NCBI RefSeq assembly: GCF_000350225.1
Contig: NW_005179040.1
Span: forward strand, 124,001 to 188,000
Origin: Chondrus crispus
Lineage: Eukaryota; Rhodophyta; Florideophyceae; Gigartinales; Gigartinaceae
DNA: 64,000 nt
Reading direction: 5' to 3'
Part shown: positions 1-9,339 of the stretch, in pieces
How the letters are laid out: each line of letters opens with the position of its first letter
Numbering within the stretch: the stretch's first letter is position 1
Translations under genes and position numbers: made by a program
The notes under the pieces: generated by a model
The model's database searches: none
What the model was told of the DNA's origin: nothing
Seen by the model: the letters and a program-made list of their open reading frames with translations, nothing else

Positions 1-811
1 TTGATGGCTTGATCATCCAGGCGTGAAAACAGATTATCTGTGGTACGTGCCCCGAAACGCAGCATGTGGGGTCACCCGCAATGGTAAACCCAGACTAGTT
101 GATGCCGCTCGCAACTGGGCACGGAATTCGCCTTGGCCGAGTAGTTTTGTTGTCTGGACGAGGCTCTCGAGCAACATTCGGAGAAAACAGGGCCCGATAG
201 TAATTGATTCAATCCGGCCCCTTTTGCTGATCTTGATACTTATGGTCCCATAGTGAGGCCGTTCTTGGTCGGCCGGTAAGAGAACCACTTCATCAACGTG
301 GAGTTGTAAAAGGTTGCCAAACCGAAGGTATCCATCGAAGAGCAGTTGGAGTCCGGTTCCTGTCACCGGGTTTCCATGGGCGGGTTTGTCAAAAGCTAAC
401 GCGTAAACGAGGATCTCTGGGCAGACCCCATGGTGCTGCACAGGTCTTGTAACACCTAAACTTCTTATCCGTTGCTGGATAATACCAGCTTTCTTTGAAC
501 GGTAGGCACGAAGAAGTACAAAGCTGACTTTGCTTGGGCAACCCCGTGTGGCTTAAGAGTTGGGTTTGAATGGAATAGCTCGACGAAATATCGGGTGAGC
601 TGGTGGTAAATTTATTTTGCGATCTCACATTCCCGCTCTGCAAGAGGCAGTTTTTTGAGCCAGGTGAGGAAGTAGTGTAAGTGTTTCTTATATGGCTGTG
701 GAGTAGATTCCTTGACTCTTCGGTGTGTGAGTTCATACAAGATTCGATTACAGCTTTGCATTCGGCTATGCCTTTTGCGGAGGGCGCCGAGCAAATCTTG
801 ATTATCCGCAA
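1..811 (-). pseudogene. tyrosine recombinase remnant (Crypton/DIRS-like or related)
   Basis: On the minus strand the translation shows, in order, a helical segment like the SAM-like core-binding domain of tyrosine recombinases (about 612-794, with the motif STPQPYKKHLHYFLTWL) and a downstream part like the catalytic domain. The latter has an LQLHVDEV strand region near 300 and a C-terminal TPHAAFRG motif near 55-75, matching the H-x-x-R box of the family. The enzyme family cuts and rejoins DNA through a tyrosine; the tyrosine itself would lie off the left edge. The copy looks broken, with a few breaks. It could come from a Crypton, a DIRS/Ngaro-type element or a domesticated recombinase. Family assignment rests on motif reading only. 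Confidence 0.45.
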
Positions 812-1041
812 ATATAGTTAATCTTCTTCCGTGGTTGGCTCTTGACCGAAGAAAGCACGGTGACGGTACGATGAGGGCCTCTCCTTCAAGGATGTGTATC
901 GAGGGGGGACGCTCGCCATCTATGTCGGATGGCTATATTCCATTCTTGAATGCCACTCCAAGTATGGTGATATTTTTATCTTCCAGTTCTGCTTGACAAA
1001 GGGGTAGGTCCTCGTTGGTTCTGCAAGAAACGACTGCTCCT

Positions 1042-1393
1042 TGTAGTATAATCACCCCCAACAGCGAGGGGATGAATGCTGAGAGTTCGGAAGAGACCCC
1101 GATCGACGAGAAGGAAGAAACACGGCCCGCCTACGGTACCGAGAACGGGCTCGAGGTAGCGGTGGTAGAGCCGGATCGGGTAGGGCGCGCGCACGCGTGA
1201 GCGGTTCGACGCCTCGACGCGGTACTGGGTAACGTTCCAGTACCGACGGGCGGAGGCGGATCCGGCTCGGGGGCGTGCTGCGCGCGTCCTCAACCCGTGC
1301 GAGGTGCCGGTCTAAGGTAGCTGACGGAAGTCGCCTTTGAATAAGCGGGAGTCGGACCTAGGCAGAAGGTCGTGGAAAAGTCCGTGCTTGTCA
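1042..1393 (-). repeat. family-C LTR fragment
   Basis: The segment opens with TGTAGTATAATCACCCCC and follows the same order of blocks as the LTR at 50122-50790: GAGCGGTTCGACGCCTCGACG, the CAGTACCGACGGGCGGAGGCGG block, and the CCGTGCTTGTC block. It then departs into unrelated AT-rich DNA. It holds the end of the LTR that joins the primer site in intact elements. No internal element sequence is attached on either side, so it is a truncated solo remnant. Confidence 0.75.
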
Positions 1394-2160
1394 CTGCGGA
1401 GGCAAAGTACAAAGAACAACAATTCTTGTAGCCTCCAATAACATTCTTCTTATTATCCTGATACGCTATATATAATGTTTTTGGACGACACATATTCTGA
1501 TTCCAAAAACGTATTGTCCATGACACAATGAATCATCGTTTCGGGAATGATGAAAAGACGGCTGTGTACGATGAAAACATCCCAATTCGGGTAACACTTG
1601 GTTTGTCAGTGAACAGTATATATAACGTCCACATGAACATTAGTATATCAACAATGGGCGCTACTAATAATTATGGTAGAGACAGTACATATAGCGTCCC
1701 TGGACATTACAAGTAATGGTGCATGAAAAAGATAAAACAGCATTTGGGAATACTCAATGTATTGATGTAAAATACTGATATGTGCATCGTACAGGAACAG
1801 TAACGAGAGCGTTCCGTGCAACATTATAATCGTTGTCCAGCGACAATAGATAGTATAGATACGCAATATCGCTACTGTTATCATTCTTGGATGTTACAGG
1901 TAATATTGGTGAGGAACAATAACAGAATCGTCAGTGAACACTATTGACCCGGTTTGCAAAAGTAATACTTTTCATGGTTTTAGATAGTGGTTGAGTGTTG
2001 TTCTAAGGTACCAATGTAGCGTTGCTGGACGACACTACAAGATTATAAAAATGGTACATGCAGTGTTTTTGGTTAGTACATTTGCAGTGGTTGCGAATCA
2101 CTGAATTAAATATAATGAATGATAAAAGAATCGCCGGCTGAATATACTGTTGATGGACGC
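1394..2160. other. AT-rich region without a gene
   Basis: The composition shifts to AT-rich here. Short phrases recur loosely, such as GTCCAGCGACA, GTCCCTGGACATTACAAG and GCTGGACGACACTACAAG, spaced roughly 150-200 bases apart. This suggests decayed tandem repeats or non-autonomous transposon debris. Reading frames are short and no protein family is recognisable. Confidence 0.4.
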
Positions 2161-2297
2161 GAAAGGGGGGAGCCTCTTAGTTATGGCCGTGAACGAGGCA
2201 GCACTTTCAGATTGTCACTTCTGCCGGCGGTGGCGCCCTTCGTTTCGTAACACTAGGCGGAAAATATCACATGCGGCGGTGGTTGTGAACTGTAGTC

Positions 2298-2515
2298 GGT
2301 ATCACTCCGTAGATTGTATCGCCTGCGTTGATGGTGGTGCCGTGTTATTGGTTTCACACTGCCGATCGTATCGCCTGCGGTAATGGTGGGGTAATGGTGG
2401 TGCCAAGGTATGGATATCACACTGTGGATCGTATCGCCTGCGGTAATGGTAGGGTAATGGTGGTGCCAAGGTATTGGTATCACACTGTGGATCGAATCGC
2501 CTGCGATGATGATGT
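2298..2515. repeat. 63-bp tandem minisatellite
   Basis: About three and a half copies of a 63-bp unit lie head to tail. Each contains ATCGTATCGCCTGCGGTAAT, then GTAATGGTGGTGCCAAGG, then ATCACACTGTGG. The unit is a multiple of three, so frames stay open on both strands and give repetitive 21-residue peptides. Nothing indicates that either peptide is made. Outer copies are more diverged than inner ones, as is usual for a minisatellite. Confidence 0.8.
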
Positions 2516-2529
2516 TGCCATGTCGTTGG

Positions 2530-2582
2530 TAGCTTGTAGCTGGAAGGGGTTGGAGCTCCAGCTTGTAGATGGAAGGGGTTGG
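2530..2582. repeat. short tandem duplication (29-bp period)
   Basis: AGCTTGTAGCTGGAAGGGGT is followed 29 bases later by AGCTTGTAGATGGAAGGGGT. It lies directly after the minisatellite and is a separate duplication. Confidence 0.7.
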
Positions 2583-2985
2583 GGGGATACGGTCCAGCTC
2601 GAAAGATGAGGGCACCGTATTTATACTGGGCATGTTGCGCGTGGTACAGTATTACCGACGCCGTCGACGAGCAGGCCTTTTATGCGGTGAGCACGTATAG
2701 AACAGCACTGCTGTACAGAAACTGGAGTGGGAAGCCAATGAACTGCAAAATATATTTACAAATCACAGTCAGCCGATTAACATTCACGAAATATGAGTCT
2801 GCCCTGAGGTGGATCCAGTTTCCTCTTATCCGCAACACGGATTCTACTCTGAGCTGTTCAGGGCCGTCTAGAACAACCAGTGCGCATTGTTTCCAGGCAC
2901 TTCTGCTATTTTGATTACACACCTGTTTCATTATTGCCGCAGAAAAGCCTGAACTACGGCGATTGGCGCCCAATCGCAGCTGCTC
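2583..2985. other. no recognisable gene; left flank of element A1
   Basis: The longest frame is on the minus strand (106 codons, about 2680-3000) and runs into the A1 LTR, so it cannot be native in that form. I recognise no domain. The last bases, GCTGCTCAATAC, are the left arm of the palindrome into which A1 inserted. Confidence 0.5.
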
Positions 2986-2990
2986 AATAC
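2986..2990. repeat. target-site duplication of A1 (left copy, AATAC)
   Basis: AATAC directly precedes the 5' LTR and recurs at 17106-17110 directly after the third LTR at the other end. Five base pairs is the usual Ty3 duplication length. Rejoining the two flanks across one copy gives a near-perfect palindrome, which independently supports this pairing. Confidence 0.75.
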
Positions 2991-3885
2991 TGTAGTACAA
3001 TAATGGGCTCTACAGGGGGGTGTAAAGAAAGGAAAATATTTGGATTTGGATATGAAAAGTAGTCCGGGTTGGGGGGGACACACGTGTGAATAATTGCACA
3101 GTTTTAATTTTTAATTATTTTATTTAGTTAATTAGTTGGCACTAATTTTGCTAACACTAGATTAGATCTAGGATCTAGCGCCGCGAGCTACTGTAGTGGC
3201 TCCGGCGGGGCGATATATACCTTAGCCCTCTGACCACCAAGTCAGTAAAGGTAACTCGAGTTGCCGGAGTTGAATGTCGCCTTGGTCGAAGTACGTCTCT
3301 ATCAAGACGCTCCCTTTTAGCTAAGCCTACGGCATCCTCTATCGCTCGGGGTTCCCTTTTCTCTTTCCTTTATTTCCCTATCCCTTTCTAGCTCTAATTC
3401 TACGTATTTTTCCCTTATCTTGTGTTGGTGCCGTCGGCGTCGGTTGCGACCGAACCGGTGTAGGTGTTTGGAGCCATCGGGCGGCACGGTTGACGTAGCG
3501 CTGCTACTTTCATTTCATCCCGTCGGGCTGCGTTGCGACGCCCCCGTCGAAGGCCTTGTCGCCTCACAAGGTGTCGAAGAAGCTCAACGAGCATTGGCCT
3601 TACAACCCAGTGGAACCGGGGTACCTACGTACGCGCCCCACCCCACACTCGTCGAGCAGATCTCTTCGCAAGTCTCTACCACACCGATCCCGGGCCGGGC
3701 TATTTCTCTGTGCCCCCCCTAGCAGGGATCTGAGCTACTACGAGTCGCAAGCTCGTTTAAATGGAGAAGGGAGAGTCGGACACTCCGTAGCGCTGTGCCA
3801 TCGGCAGTTCTTCTTTTTGCTGCTGTTGTAGTTTTTGCTGGACCATCGGACCGCGGTCTCTGCCCGACAGGCGCATTGCACTACA
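2991..3885 (+). repeat. family-A 5' LTR of A1
   Basis: The LTR runs from TGTAGTACAATAATGGG to GCGCATTGCACTACA. Its ends form an extended inverted repeat. It contains the AT-rich block TTTTAATTTTTAATTATTTT, the conserved GGATCTAGCGCCGCGAGCTA segment, a TATA-like box, pyrimidine-rich stretches, and one copy of the ~156-bp module that is duplicated in other family-A LTRs. The primer site follows three bases after its end. Confidence 0.9.
3209..3220 (+). promoter_or_regulatory. TATA-like box in the family-A LTR
   Basis: GGCGATATATACC lies about 220 bases into the LTR. It is conserved in every long copy (for example near 13880, 15087 and 16280, and inverted near 35780 and 49690). By position it would be the promoter for the element RNA. 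No transcript data are available, so the start site is not fixed. Confidence 0.5.
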
Positions 3886-3889
3886 AAAG

Positions 3890-3941
3890 TGGTCTCCCGA
3901 CCTAGAATTGCGTACAGGAGACCCGACCTAGAAACTGCGTA
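3890..3941 (+). promoter_or_regulatory. primer-binding site with a second, near-identical copy
   Basis: TGGTCTCCCGACCTAGAATT starts five bases after the LTR and has the TGG start expected for pairing with the CCA end of a tRNA. A second copy, GAGACCCGACCTAGAAACTG, follows at 3918. Element A2 and the family-C element C1 have nearly the same site, which points to one shared tRNA primer. The tRNA species cannot be named from this. Confidence 0.7.
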
Positions 3942-4039
3942 AGCTGAAACGGACTACAGGAGTTTTCTCTGCGACGTAAGTTTATTCAGGTGCTGTAGCG
4001 TTTTCTATTTTTTTCTTTGTGTTAAGTTAGGTTCTTTTT

Positions 4040-6337
4040 TTGAAACGAACCATGTCGACAAGCGCAACCGGGGACGTCGGTCCCGGGGCGAGCAGAATCG
4101 GATCGGCAACGGCGTCGAGGATCCCGCGAGGTCCTCGCACCCGAAGCCAGGCCAATACGGCCACGGATCCCGAAGATCAAGAACCCCCGACGGGGATTGA
4201 AGCCGACAAGGATCACCTATCCTACAGGTTCGAGAAGATGGGGGAGGAAATTCGCCAAGAGATGACGAAAAATCTCGAGGCTGAATTAGCCCTCGTCCGG
4301 AAGCAACTGGAGTTGCAAGCATCCGAGTTCCACGCCGCTTTAGGAGAACTATCGGCTCGAGTGGATCTCGTCGAGAAGGAGCGAGGTGATGCAACCGACG
4401 GTCTGGAACCGGAGGTCTTAGCTTCGTTGAAAGTTTCAGTCAAGGACGCAAGGCGCGACGCGAATCAAGCTTTGGAGTCCTTGTGGAAATTTAGAGCCAG
4501 TATCGACGACAAGTTTGACCGCGCCGCTCATCGCCTCAAGGACCTCGAACAGGTCGCCGGGCAAGAGCCGCTCCCAACGGGTCGAGAAGGCGACCGTCGA
4601 TCGAAGAAGGACAAGGCCGCGGTACAGCGGAGTTCCAAGTCGAAGACTTCGAAGAAGAATCTGCGACGCAGGAGCAAGAGTCACTGTAGTGACGAGCCGG
4701 AGGACCAAGACTCAAGCACCGAGTCGAATGGCCTTTCCGAAGATGGTGACGACGGTTTGTCGAACCATGCCAGCGATTCCGAACATCGTTCAGAGGAAGG
4801 AAAAAGAATTTCGCAGGGCAAGAAAATTACCTCCAGACGGGGCGGGATAACTTCGTCCGCCTCGCGGAGAGACAAGGACGCTGAGCCAGAGGACGTCGCA
4901 ACGCGACGCGGGCCGCGATGGGAGGAGTTGGAGGAGCTGAATTCGACCAACTACCTCTTCAAGAAATTACTTTGGTACCGAACATACCGCTTGCGGAACC
5001 CACAGACATATTTGTCAAGTTCCCGGCGGACCGTCGTGCGAAAAATCAGGAGAGATATTCCGCCTAAGGTGAAGAAGGACAACACGTTCACAGGAGAGGA
5101 CGGGGTCCTTGTGTTGGATTTTTTGGCAAAATTAGTTCAAGAGTTCGATACTCAAGAAATGAACGAGGGGCAAGCGATCCGATTGTTGCCCGAATTTCTA
5201 AGCGGCATGGCCTTGAGACAGTACACTTCGGTGTCTCAGACGGCCGGGTCCCATCACGGAAAGGTGTCCGTTTGGCCAGAGGGCGTACAGTGGTTGTTGA
5301 GGAGTTTCGCAACCGACGAGGCGATCCGTCAAGCCGTGCTCGCATTGCGAGAAGTTCAGCAAAGACCGTCTGAAGACGAGATCGAATTTTATATCCGTCT
5401 GACGGACGCAAGCAATCGATGTGGAAACGTATATTCGATGGAAGAACAAATGACGATGTTTATTGAAGGACTCGATTCGAGTATCAAGCCGATGGTATCT
5501 CAATACCGACAAGACAATCGGGACGTTTCGTTTTTGAGACTAGTTAATTACGCGAAGGCGCATGGCTCGGCGAGCCGCGCTAAGGACAAGAAGACCAAGA
5601 AGGTCACGATTCAGACGCCGTCGACGTTCAGGGCGGGTAAGAAGCCGAGGGCTTCTTATCCCGGTCGCAAAAGTCACGCCGCCGTCCATTTAGCCGAGTC
5701 CATTTCAGCGTCAGATGAGCGCGGTGCGCACGGAAGCAGCGAAAATCATTATGAAGGAGCATTGGTAGCCGAAGGCGAGTTTACTGAGCCATCGGAGGGC
5801 TACGGAAACGAGGACTACGGGGCAAGCGGGTCGTCAACTTTACCGACGCCCACATACACGACGGAGTCGTTTTCAGAGCCCACGGATCCCGTGATGATGT
5901 TTCGGGGGCACGGCCACACGCCGGCGCCGCGCATTCCGATGGAAGACAAGGGTACGGCGTTTCGAAGGCCAGGCTGGATGGGAAGGCCGCAACGTCAAGG
6001 AAGGCCGGCGGCCCGTGGAGGACCTAGGCCGCAATATCCCGTCAAGAAGCACAGACTGGTGTGCTATCACTGTTACGAAAAGGGGCACGCCGCGCCAACG
6101 TGCAATCTTTCCCTCCGGGAAATGCATCGAGTTTTGGAAAATTATGGGGCGTTGTCTCCGATGGAGAGGTTAGGGATACGATCGACGAGTTACCTGAAGG
6201 TCAAGAATTGGTTCGATTCGCAGACGGCGAGCACGCCGAGTGCTTCAACGCCGAGGTCGAACCAACCCTTCAGAGGGCCCGCCGCGGGGCCCGCGTCGTC
6301 GGACGTGAGAAGGATCCCGCAGCGGCAGGAAAACTAG
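4040..6337 (+). CDS. gag: Gag polyprotein of A1
   Basis: The 765-residue frame forms the virus-like particle and packages element RNA. The N-terminal 290 residues are charged and low in complexity, with a predicted coiled stretch around residues 65-130 and a Lys/Ser/Arg-rich segment. The core (about 295-510) matches the helical Ty3-type gag/capsid region, including LALREVQQRPSEDE and the MFIEGLDSSIKPMV segment. One CCHC zinc knuckle, CYHCYEKGHAAPTC, lies at about 675-688. The start is the first ATG after a T-rich leader and matches the A2 copy. The pol frame overlaps the 3' end in the -1 frame, consistent with the frameshifting this class commonly uses. Confidence 0.9.
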   Translation: MKRTMSTSATGDVGPGASRIGSATASRIPRGPRTRSQANTATDPEDQEPPTGIEADKDHLSYRFEKMGEEIRQEMTKNLEAELALVRKQLELQASEFHAALGELSARVDLVEKERGDATDGLEPEVLASLKVSVKDARRDANQALESLWKFRASIDDKFDRAAHRLKDLEQVAGQEPLPTGREGDRRSKKDKAAVQRSSKSKTSKKNLRRRSKSHCSDEPEDQDSSTESNGLSEDGDDGLSNHASDSEHRSEEGKRISQGKKITSRRGGITSSASRRDKDAEPEDVATRRGPRWEELEELNSTNYLFKKLLWYRTYRLRNPQTYLSSSRRTVVRKIRRDIPPKVKKDNTFTGEDGVLVLDFLAKLVQEFDTQEMNEGQAIRLLPEFLSGMALRQYTSVSQTAGSHHGKVSVWPEGVQWLLRSFATDEAIRQAVLALREVQQRPSEDEIEFYIRLTDASNRCGNVYSMEEQMTMFIEGLDSSIKPMVSQYRQDNRDVSFLRLVNYAKAHGSASRAKDKKTKKVTIQTPSTFRAGKKPRASYPGRKSHAAVHLAESISASDERGAHGSSENHYEGALVAEGEFTEPSEGYGNEDYGASGSSTLPTPTYTTESFSEPTDPVMMFRGHGHTPAPRIPMEDKGTAFRRPGWMGRPQRQGRPAARGGPRPQYPVKKHRLVCYHCYEKGHAAPTCNLSLREMHRVLENYGALSPMERLGIRSTSYLKVKNWFDSQTASTPSASTPRSNQPFRGPAAGPASSDVRRIPQRQEN

Positions 6338-8516
6338 AGAGGGGAATCTCGCATGAGCCGCGAGAGGCACAGGGTCGACGTACTGTGCCCGGGGCTCAGC
6401 CCCGTTTCCCGTCTCTAAGGGAAAAATCAGGCCCCGATGAGGAGGTTGTTGGGTTGATGGATAAGCCCAAAGGGCCAGCTCAAGTCAAGAAAATTTTGAG
6501 CCGAGCCCGAGATCATCCGCTGGAAGAAGTTCGAAGACCCTGGTATAGGGTTAAGCGAAGGGAGTGTCCCGAGAAGGTTTTGGTTCTTGCGCGAAAAAAC
6601 TACAAAGTTTACGCGGACATTGTACCAACAGTTGGATTGATGAGCCGGGTGTTGTCTGTATTAGACACCGGCGCGGGACCAAACCTTGTGCGAAAATCGG
6701 AACTCCCGGCTGGAATGGAATCTCTAGTGTCCTACGGACCGACCCAAAACATTGGCGAGGCGAACAACAGGCCACTCCAGACTCTCGGAACCATCAAGAT
6801 GCCCGTGAGACTTCGACGATTTGTGGCTGGTGCCGATTTTATTGTGTGCGGAAAGCTCGCGGTACCGCTAATTCTAGGCGCGGACTACTGTGACCGGTTT
6901 GTGGAAGCAATTTATCCAAGGAAGAAAACGGTTGAGTTGGCGGATTTCTCGGAGGTTCCGATAGTTAGGCGGTTCTCGACGAGAAAAGGGAAGAAGAATC
7001 TCGTCCCGGGAGAGGACGAGAATGATGGAAAGGTGGAGCGATTTTCCCCTAAGGTAAAAGTGGTAAGAGCCACGACTATTGAGACAGGGACGCAACGCGT
7101 CCTGGAATGCACCTCGAAGAGGGCGGGCTTGATCGTGGTTCAGCCGTACTCTTCGTTGTACGAAAGGCACGGGTTGACGTGCACGAATAGTGTCGTTCAG
7201 GTTGAGCCTGACAGGCCATTTCGTTTACTCGTTGCGAATTTTAGGACGTACCCTGTCAGGGTGCAAAAAGGCCAAGTGGTGGCAGAATTATTACCGCACC
7301 CGAGAGCCGCGCTCGAGAGCAAAACCACCATTGGTGAAGTTCTCGGAATTCAAGAAAGGAAGAAGGAAAATTTTCCAAAGTCTACCAAGACGCATAAGGG
7401 CGAGACAAGATGCGAACCGTCGGATCAAGCGCGCGAGGACCAGCCAGAAGAACGGTCGAGTGGGCTCTCTGCGACGGCATCGTCGAAGCCGGAGCAGCGG
7501 ATTGAGCCCCCACCGCCGGACGTGGAGGACCTCGACCTGAGCCACGTGCCGGAACGGCTGCGCGAGCGGTTCCGTCGGATGTTGAAGAAGTATTCAAGGA
7601 TGTGGGATGGGACGCTTGGCGAAATTAATACCACAGTCCATCGGATCGAGTTGATCCCCGAGACTCGTCCCATCGCACAAGCCCCGTATCGGGCCGGGCC
7701 TAAAGCCCACAAAGTAGAAGATGCAGAAGTGCAGAAGATGTTAGAGGCAGAAGTGATAGAACCAGCGCAGTCAGAATAGGCGTCGCCCGTGTTGCTGGTG
7801 CCCAAGCCGGACGGGTCCATGCGTTTTTGCGTAGACTACCGCAGGCTGAACGCAGTGACGGTGAAGGACACGTACCCTTTACCGCGCATGGATGAGTGTC
7901 TAGACTCGCTTGGTGACACCAAGGTTTTCTCCGCGTTGGACGCGATTTCGGGATATTGGCAGATGCCTATCCCTGAGTGCGACCGCGACAAGACCGCATT
8001 TTCGTGTCACTCAGGTCTGTATCGCTTCTCAAGAATGCCCTTCGGGCTAACTAACGCGCCAGCGACGTTTCAGAGAGCAATGGATATCCTGCTCTCTCCG
8101 TTCCGGTGGAAATGGTGTTTGATGTATCTGGATGACATAATAATTTTTAGCAAGTCGTGGGAGGAGCACATCGTGCACGTGGATGAAATACTTTCTGTAT
8201 TGGAGAAGGCAGGTGTGAAGCTCAAGCTTCGCAAGTGCGAATTTTTCGTCGAAAAGATCAAGTACCTGGGCCATGTCGTTCGGCCAGGTACATTGGAAGT
8301 GGACGCCGCACGAACTGCCGCATTGGAACAAGTGAGGTACCCTCAAACGCAGACACAGCTCATGAGGAATTAATCCTCAAGGTGAAATGGTATGGATATG
8401 AGATGAAGACGCGACGTGGGAATCGGTCGCACAATTGCCGCGCAGCGCCGTGGTGAGATATTTGCGAAGGAAGAAGTTACCCTTGCCGTCGAAAGTCGCG
8501 TGCGCGCAAGCGGGGT
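6338..8516 (+). pseudogene. pol: A1 pol region: protease, RT polymerase part, chromodomain end
   Basis: An aspartic protease with the SVLDTGAGPNLVR active-site motif lies near 6650-6900. A linker leads to the RT, with FCVDYRRLNAV near 7830, the GLTNAPATFQRAMD region near 8050, and the catalytic YLDD box near 8130. The stretch near 8370-8510 is the end of a chromodomain (LILKVKWYGYE-like), very close to the A2 one. RNase H and the integrase core are not seen. The region is broken, with several breaks. It is more than 90% alike to the A2 copy by eye wherever both exist. Confidence 0.85.
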
Positions 8517-8597
8517 AACCCCCGTCAGGAGACTCCAGAGCTGACTGGTACTGAAACCGTACCGCCAAGATAGAAGGCAATGGTAATCACAGGAGTC

Positions 8598-9339
8598 TGT
8601 GGTATAACCCCAAACGGAAATTAGATTAGGATTGGATCAGGGACAGTAAGGCAACGAGCCTTACAGCCATGCGCGCACACACGTGTCATCCACGTGTACG
8701 GGACCCGTACTACAGGTGGACTGTCAGCCCCGCCGGCTGACAGCGTTACAGTGTCGGTAGACCGGCACTACTGTAGAGTTATGATAGACTACAATGTACA
8801 TTAAATATGAGCGGACCGCCGGCGGTGGAGGACGACAAGCACGGACTTGTCAAGGATCCTCCACCTTGGTCCGCCCGCTTACTTTTAGGTACTTCCGTCC
8901 GTTTTACCTAGGAGTCGCACCGCGCGCGGGTTGAGGACGCGCGTAGCACGCCCACGAGCCGCCTCCGCCTCCACCCGTCGGTACTGGATCGTCACGAAGA
9001 GAGTAGGGAGCCCTTCCCTCCAAATCTTGCAGATAACCGGACCGGCGTGCGGCGCCACGCTACGAAACACAAGTGACACTGTATCCACGGAGGAGGCCTA
9101 AAGCCCACTAGAAAACACACGCCCACGTCATTGACGGATGCACGTCGAAGGACAATTGGGATCAGCGGTCCGTCCTCATGAGGTGTGATTTAATCCAAAA
9201 GAGAGTTTTTTTAGTCGCTGTCGCCGACAGCCGACGGTATCCCTATCCAGAGCCGCCACAGGGCGAAGGCGCTACCTGATCCTACTCGACGGACACAGAC
9301 GCACACATACTTTCCCTACACCCGAGCTAGATACTTACA
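8598..9339 (+). repeat. LTR related to family C (provisional family F)
   Basis: It begins TGTGGTATAACCCC. For about 395 bases it follows the family-C LTR read in element sense: GATTAGGATTGGATC, CACGTG sites, the CTGTCAGCC/GGCTGACAG hairpin, the ATTAAATATGAGCGG block and the CAAGCACGGACTTGTC block. After GGTACTGGATCGTCA it departs from family C. It may end at CTTACA (9339), followed by TTGGCTACCATAACCCC, which would be a primer site for a different tRNA. The first half is secure; the right end and primer site are inferred. Confidence 0.55.

Noticed and set aside
2298-2515. CRISPR-like regular repeat
   Set aside because: Units are contiguous, with no unique spacers, and the setting is eukaryotic.
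3420-3831. Open frames of 90-210 codons inside family-A LTRs (also at 14083, 16484, 35233, 48822)
   Set aside because: They recur only because the LTRs are near-identical. They change frame and length with module number and show no domain or codon pattern of selection.
5088-5512. Minus-strand frames opposite A1 gag and similar frames opposite A2 gag
   Set aside because: They are complements of a strongly supported gag and vary freely with it.
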